A DNA stretch of 64,000 nt from Bacteroidota bacterium (GTDB taxonomy: Bacteria > Bacteroidota > Bacteroidia > AKYH767-A > OLB10), in NCBI GenBank assembly GCA_016714005.1, contig JADJOA010000011.1, positions 1 through 64,000 of the forward strand, given 5' to 3'. The notes under the pieces were generated by a model. The model saw only the letters and a program-made list of their open reading frames with translations. It made no database searches and was not told the DNA's origin. Position 1 is the stretch's first letter; every line of letters starts with the position of its first letter. This document shows, piece after piece, positions 59,753 through 64,000 of the stretch. The position numbers and the translations under genes were made by a program.

Positions 59753-62349
59753 ATGAGCGAAGGAGAGAAAATCATCCGCATTAACATTGAAGAAGAAATG
59801 AAAACCGCCTACATTGATTATTCAATGTCGGTAATTGTATCGCGTGCATTGCCTGATGTGCGCGATGGATTAAAGCCCGTGCATAGGAGGGTGTTGTATG
59901 GAATGCTTGAGTTGGGAGTGATGGCAAATCGTCCTTACAAAAAATCGGCAAGAATAGTAGGAGAGGTGTTGGGTAAATACCACCCACATGGCGATACTTC
60001 AGTATATGACACAATGGTGCGTATGGCGCAAGACTGGAGTTTGCGTTACCCATTGGTTGACGGGCAGGGAAACTTTGGAAGTGTAGATGGTGACAGCCCC
60101 GCTGCAATGCGTTATACTGAGGCGCGTTTGAAAAAGATTGCCGAAGAAATGCTTGCCGATATTGATAAAGAAACAGTTGATTTTAAACTAAACTTTGATG
60201 ATACTCTTAAGGAGCCAACCGTTTTACCTGCAAAAGTTCCTAGTTTATTGATTAATGGTGCAGCAGGTATTGCGGTAGGCATGCCACCAACATGCCTCCT
60301 CATAATTTAACGGAAGTGTGCAACGCCATCATAGCATACATTGCGAATAAGGATATTACCATTGACGAATTAATAAAACATGTTAAAGCACCTGATTTTC
60401 CTACAGGTGGAATTATTTACGGTTATACCGGTGTGAAGGCTGCATTGGAAACGGGCAGGGGGCGTGTGGTGATGCGTGCAAAAGCAAATATTGAAACGCT
60501 TGACAATGGCAGAGAAAGAATTATTGTTTCTGAAATTCCATACCTGACTAATAAAGCAGAAATGATAAAGAAAACTGCTGACCTAGTAAACGAAAAGAAA
60601 TTAGAGGGCATATCTGACATACGCGATGAGAGCGATAGAACTGGAATGCGCGTGGTGTATGAAATAAAACGCGATGCTATGGCAAGCGTTGTTCTCAATA
60701 ACCTTTATAAATACACCGGCTTACAATCATCATTTAGTGTAAACAACATTGCATTGGTGGGTGGCAGACCAATGATTTTGAATCTACGTGATTTAATTCA
60801 CTATTACGTTGAACACCGCCACGAGGTGTTGGTTCGCAAAACGAAATATGAACTTGCAGAGGCAGAAAAACGCGCACACATTTTAGAAGGCTTATTAATT
60901 GCGCTTGATCATTTGGATGAAGTAATTGCTTTGATACGCGCAAGTGCAACACCCGATATTGCAAGAGATGGACTGATGAGCAGTTTTGCTTTGTCTGAAA
61001 TTCAGGCTAAGGCAATTTTGGAAATGCGTTTGCAGCGTTTAACCGGATTAGAGAGAGATAAGATAAAAGAAGAATATGCAGAGTTGATGAAAACGATTGA
61101 TTACTTAAAAAGTATTTTGGGTGATGAATCTTTAAGAATGCAGATTCTTACACAAGAAACAACTGAAATGCGTGACAAGTATGGCGATGCACGCAGAACT
61201 GAAATTGTATATGCTGCCGAAGACATTTCAATGGAAGATATGATTGAAGATGAGGCAGTGGTAATAACCATTTCTCATCTAGGTTATATAAAACGTACGC
61301 CATTGAATGAGTACCGCACACAAAACCGTGGTGGTAGGGGTAGCCAGGGTAGCACTACTCGTGAGGAAGATTTTGTTGAGCATTTGTTTATCGCAACAAA
61401 TCATAATTACATTTTGCTGTTTACAGAAAAAGGAAGATGTTTTTGGTTACGTGCATATGAAATTCCTGAAGGCAACAAACAGTCTAAAGGACGTGCAATG
61501 CAAAACCTGATTAACATTGAATCCGGTGATAAAGTGCGCGCATTTATTAATGTTAAAAATTTAGAAGATGAAGAATATCTCAATAACAACTTTATTACTA
61601 TGTGTACCAAGCAGGGCACAATAAAGAAAACTGCATTGGAAGCATATTCAAATGTTCGTTCAAATGGTATAAATGCAATTAATATTGTTGATGGAGATGA
61701 GTTGATTGAAGCAAAACTTACCAATGGAAATAATGAAATATTGCTTGCTGTAAAATCCGGAAGAGCTATCAGGTTTAATGAGCAAACGGTAAGAACTGTA
61801 GGAAGAAATTCTATTGGTGTGCGTGGTATTGATTGTGATGAAAAGGATGAAGTGATAGGAATGGTTTGCATACACGATGCACAGAAAGAAACCATATTGG
61901 TTGTATCTGAAAAAGGATACGGTAAGCGTACCGACCTTGAAGATTATCGTGTAACCAACCGTGGCGGTAAAGGTGTTAAGACCTTAAACATTACCGATAA
62001 AACCGGAGATTTAATTGCCATTAAATCCGTTGTGAACGAAGATGATTTAATGATTATAAATAAATCGGGCATAACTATACGAATGGCAGTGCAAGATTTG
62101 CGTGTGATGGGCAGAGCCACACAGGGCGTTCGTTTAATTAAGTTAGAAGATGACGATGCCATTGCATCCGTTGCCAAGGTTGATAATGATATGATTGAGG
62201 AAGAAATGAATGTTGTTGATTCAATCAATAGTGATGGCGTTGCTAATGATGGTATTGAAAATATGGCGGGAGAAAATAATGAGAGCAATTCAGATGATGG
62301 TAGCAACAATGAAGATAATATAAACCCGACTGATGAAGAAAATGCATAA
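59753..62349 (+). CDS. gyrA: DNA gyrase subunit A (one frameshift)
   Basis: One G is missing in ATGGCCACC near 60283 (VGMATNMPPHN), which separates the frames; repaired length is 865 aa. The breakage-reunion domain has MKTAYIDYSMSVIVSRALPD, VGEVLGKYHPHGDTSVYDTM and the active-site Tyr in AAMRYTEARLKKIAEEML (about 123). The C-terminal domain has the GyrA-box-like QNRGGRGSQG and a second NRGGKGVKTLN. The last 60 residues are acidic and Asn-rich (ESNSDDGSNNEDNINPTDEE). It supercoils DNA with GyrB, which is not in the window. Confidence 0.96.
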
Positions 62350-62404
62350 CAGTTTTCGGTACAGTTTTTAATTAAGAACAACAAAACAAATAAACCACTA
62401 TATA

Positions 62405-63526
62405 ATGAAGCGAATAATTTTAGTTGCCGCTATTGCCTTAAACACTAATATAGGCAATGCACAAAAAGCAGAAGTGCAATCGGCTTACAGTTATTTAAAG
62501 TATGAGCAGTTGGATAAAGCCCAGGAGGCGATTGATAAAGCTGCCAACCACGAAACTACCATGAACATGGAAAAAACATGGTATTACAGGGGATTGATTT
62601 ACCAGAGTATGTATAAGAACGAGAAGTATGCTGGGCTTTCGGCTAATCCGTTAGAAGAGGCTTTGCGCTCGTTCAATAAATGTTTGGAGATTAATCCTAA
62701 GTATGAATATGCGCAGGAAATTGCTGAGAAAAAAGTTACTCTTTCTAAACAGTTTTCTGATAAAGGTTATGATGAGTTTACAAAAAAGGATTTTGCAACC
62801 GCATTAAAATCTTTTGAAAATGTAATTAGCCTTAGCCCAACAGATACTGCCATTTATTATAATGCTGCAATAAGTGCCGATAAGGCAAAAGATATGGCTA
62901 AGGCTAAGCAGTACTATGCCAAGTTGGTTGAAATGAATTATAACGATTCAAAGTTTTACCAATCTTATGCGCAAATATTGTTGAGTGAGAAGGATACCAC
63001 AGGCGCTTTAAAGTTGCTTGCCAATGGTTTATCAAGATTCCCGGGTGAGAAGGGTATGCAAATACAACAAACCAACATTTATATACAAAGCGGAAGAACA
63101 GGAGAGGCATTGCAATCGTTAGACGGTGCAATTGCAAAAGACCCGACTAATCCTAACCTGTATTTTGCAAAGGGAAGTTTGCAGGAAAAATCGGGTAAGG
63201 AAAATGATGCTGTTGTTACGTATAAAAAAGCGATTGAAATTAAGCCCGACTATTTTGATGCAAATTACAATTTAGGGGCATTGTATTTTAACCAGGGAGC
63301 TAAAATGGCTAATGAGGCAAATAAGATACAGGATAATGCCAAGTATGCGAAAGCAAAAACGGAGTTTGAAGCAAAGTTTAACCTCGCCAAACCATACTTT
63401 GAAAAGGCATTGGAGATAAATCCGAAAGATGAATCAACATTGGTATCATTAAAACAGTTGTATGCAACATTAAATGATACACCAAACTATGATCGTGTTA
63501 AAAAGCTGCTTGATAATTTGAAGTAG
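62405..63526 (+). CDS. TPR-repeat exported protein
   Basis: The 373-aa protein has a signal peptide (IILVAAIALNTNIGNAQ) and about nine TPR units, such as SYLKYEQLDKAQEAIDKAAN, ALRSFNKCLEINPKYEYA, TALKSFENVISLSPTDTAIY, AVVTYKKAIEIKPDYFDANY and YFEKALEINPKDESTLVSL. It follows gyrA by 55 bases on the same strand, with the terminator at 63550-63581 after it. A periplasmic scaffold role is likely; no partner is shown. Confidence 0.75.
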   Translation: MKRIILVAAIALNTNIGNAQKAEVQSAYSYLKYEQLDKAQEAIDKAANHETTMNMEKTWYYRGLIYQSMYKNEKYAGLSANPLEEALRSFNKCLEINPKYEYAQEIAEKKVTLSKQFSDKGYDEFTKKDFATALKSFENVISLSPTDTAIYYNAAISADKAKDMAKAKQYYAKLVEMNYNDSKFYQSYAQILLSEKDTTGALKLLANGLSRFPGEKGMQIQQTNIYIQSGRTGEALQSLDGAIAKDPTNPNLYFAKGSLQEKSGKENDAVVTYKKAIEIKPDYFDANYNLGALYFNQGAKMANEANKIQDNAKYAKAKTEFEAKFNLAKPYFEKALEINPKDESTLVSLKQLYATLNDTPNYDRVKKLLDNLK

Positions 63527-63549
63527 TGTGTAGATAACATTTAATGTAA

Positions 63550-63581
63550 AAGTCCCTCTTTGCAGAGGGACTTTTTTTTTT
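63550..63581 (+). terminator. Terminator after the TPR gene
   Basis: AAGTCCCTCT (63550-63559) pairs with AGAGGGACTT (63564-63573), followed by a run of T. It also separates the TPR gene from the convergent tRNA. Confidence 0.85.
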
Positions 63582-63597
63582 ATAGTGTTATGAAATG

Positions 63598-63677
63598 TGC
63601 CCTGGGCGAGATTCGAACTCGCACGCTTGCGCGCCACCCCCTCAAGATGGTGTGTCTGCCAGTTTCACCACCAGGGC
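63598..63677 (-). tRNA. tRNA-Leu (GAG)
   Basis: The acceptor GCCCTGG (63677 downward) pairs with CCAGGGC (63605-63599 read on the minus strand), with discriminator A at 63598. The D arm has TGGTGAAACTGGCAGACAC, and the anticodon loop is CTTGAGG, anticodon GAG. A class II variable arm (TGGCGCGCAAGCGT) and the T arm GCGAGTTCGAATCTCGC follow. The 3' CCA is not encoded. Confidence 0.9.
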
Positions 63678-63790
63678 AATTTTTAAAAGCGGGGCTAAAG
63701 TAATTTTTTTGGGTAATTTTTAATAATGGAAGAAGGGGACGGTGATTAGTAAATATGCTGTTGTGTTTGCTAAAAAAAATTAACTGACCA

Positions 63791-64000
63791 TTATTTTTCG
63801 ATAGCTGTGTCGTAAGCTTCTTTAAAGAAGAGGGTATTTTTCCAGTTGTTATTGTTAATGGTTATGCTACCCGTAGTAACCAGCCCTAGGTTTTCGAATT
63901 CGATATCGGTTTCGGAAATGTGGTTGATGAAGTTATCGAGATTGTCATCCGAAACGGTAACGACAATGCGGCTTTGTGCTTCGCCAAAGAGAAATGCATC
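63791..64000 (-). CDS. purL: Phosphoribosylformylglycinamidine synthase PurL, C-terminal end (partial)
   Basis: Only the last 69 codons are in the window; the gene enters from the right. The reading DAFLFGEAQSRIVVTVSDDN, then FINHISETDIEFENLGLVTT, ends in EAYDTAIEK and TAA at 63791. The FGEAQSR motif and following alpha-beta strand order match the last AIRS-C-type domain of small-form PurL. It converts FGAR to FGAM in purine synthesis. Confidence 0.85.
   Translation of the reverse strand, partial: DAFLFGEAQSRIVVTVSDDNLDNFINHISETDIEFENLGLVTTGSITINNNNWKNTLFFKEAYDTAIEK

Noticed and set aside
60270..60320. Programmed frameshift in gyrA
   Set aside because: One missing G restores the exact family sequence, there is no slippery heptamer with a following structure, and the same kind of break occurs in many unrelated genes.
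61407..61895. 162-aa minus-strand open frame in gyrA
   Set aside because: Antisense to the conserved GyrA C-terminal domain; no start context or family.
1..64000. CRISPR array or Cas genes
   Set aside because: No regularly spaced direct repeats and no Cas motifs were found.

Overview
The window reads as a chromosomal segment of a Bacteroidota bacterium, probably of the Chitinophagales/Sphingobacteriales kind. The evidence is: secreted proteins ending in type IX secretion (T9SS) sorting domains; a SprB-repeat protein; an OstA/LptA-like protein; a GH3-beta-lactamase fusion; a bifunctional RibBA; TAnnTTTG-type -7 promoter boxes with no clear Shine-Dalgarno sequences; and AT-rich DNA.

Layout. 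1-3.6 kb is a graveyard of decayed sequence: two RHS-core remnants in opposite orientation, a remnant with an HNH-like toxin motif, and an IS3-type orfA remnant. 3.7-5.7 kb holds a small secreted protein and an intact tyrosine recombinase. 5.7-12.3 kb has a T9SS esterase, a spermidine-synthase-like protein, MgtE, a SprB-repeat protein and HU. 12.5-19.2 kb has a PcrA/UvrD helicase, a DUF4197 protein, CinA and a DUF5916 protein. 19.3-25.3 kb is a glycan-degradation run: a thioredoxin-like protein, a GH35 beta-galactosidase and two GH29 alpha-fucosidases. 25.3-37.7 kb has GAPDH, OstA/LptA-like, an inositol monophosphatase, a lipoprotein, a 1034-aa TPR protein with an outer-membrane barrel, and the GH3-beta-lactamase fusion. 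37.8-50 kb is housekeeping: GT4, SmpB, FabI, RecN, RibBA, Fmt, Sir2, TsaE, Icd, L19, TrmD and MazG. 50-56.3 kb is surface biology: a repeat-rich secreted protein, an O-antigen ligase/polymerase-like TPR protein and a Wzz-like protein. 56.3-64 kb has an SRPBCC protein, ClpC, GyrA, a TPR protein, tRNA-Leu(GAG) and the 3' end of purL.

A dominant property is that about 18 otherwise normal genes, including essential ones (gyrA, icd, clpC, fmt-linked genes), carry single-base indels, almost all in short homopolymers. Correcting them restores family-length proteins. I therefore annotate those genes as single full-length CDS and regard the breaks as probable sequencing or assembly error. The RHS/IS region at the left end is different: it has substitutions, stops and missing parts, and looks truly decayed.

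I did not find a convincing undescribed multi-gene defence or mobile system. The best leads are the decayed RHS/toxin island with its neighbouring intact recombinase, the compact fucose/galactose glycan cluster without SusC/D, an in-frame TGA in the large secreted repeat protein, and a Sir2 protein lacking most zinc cysteines.
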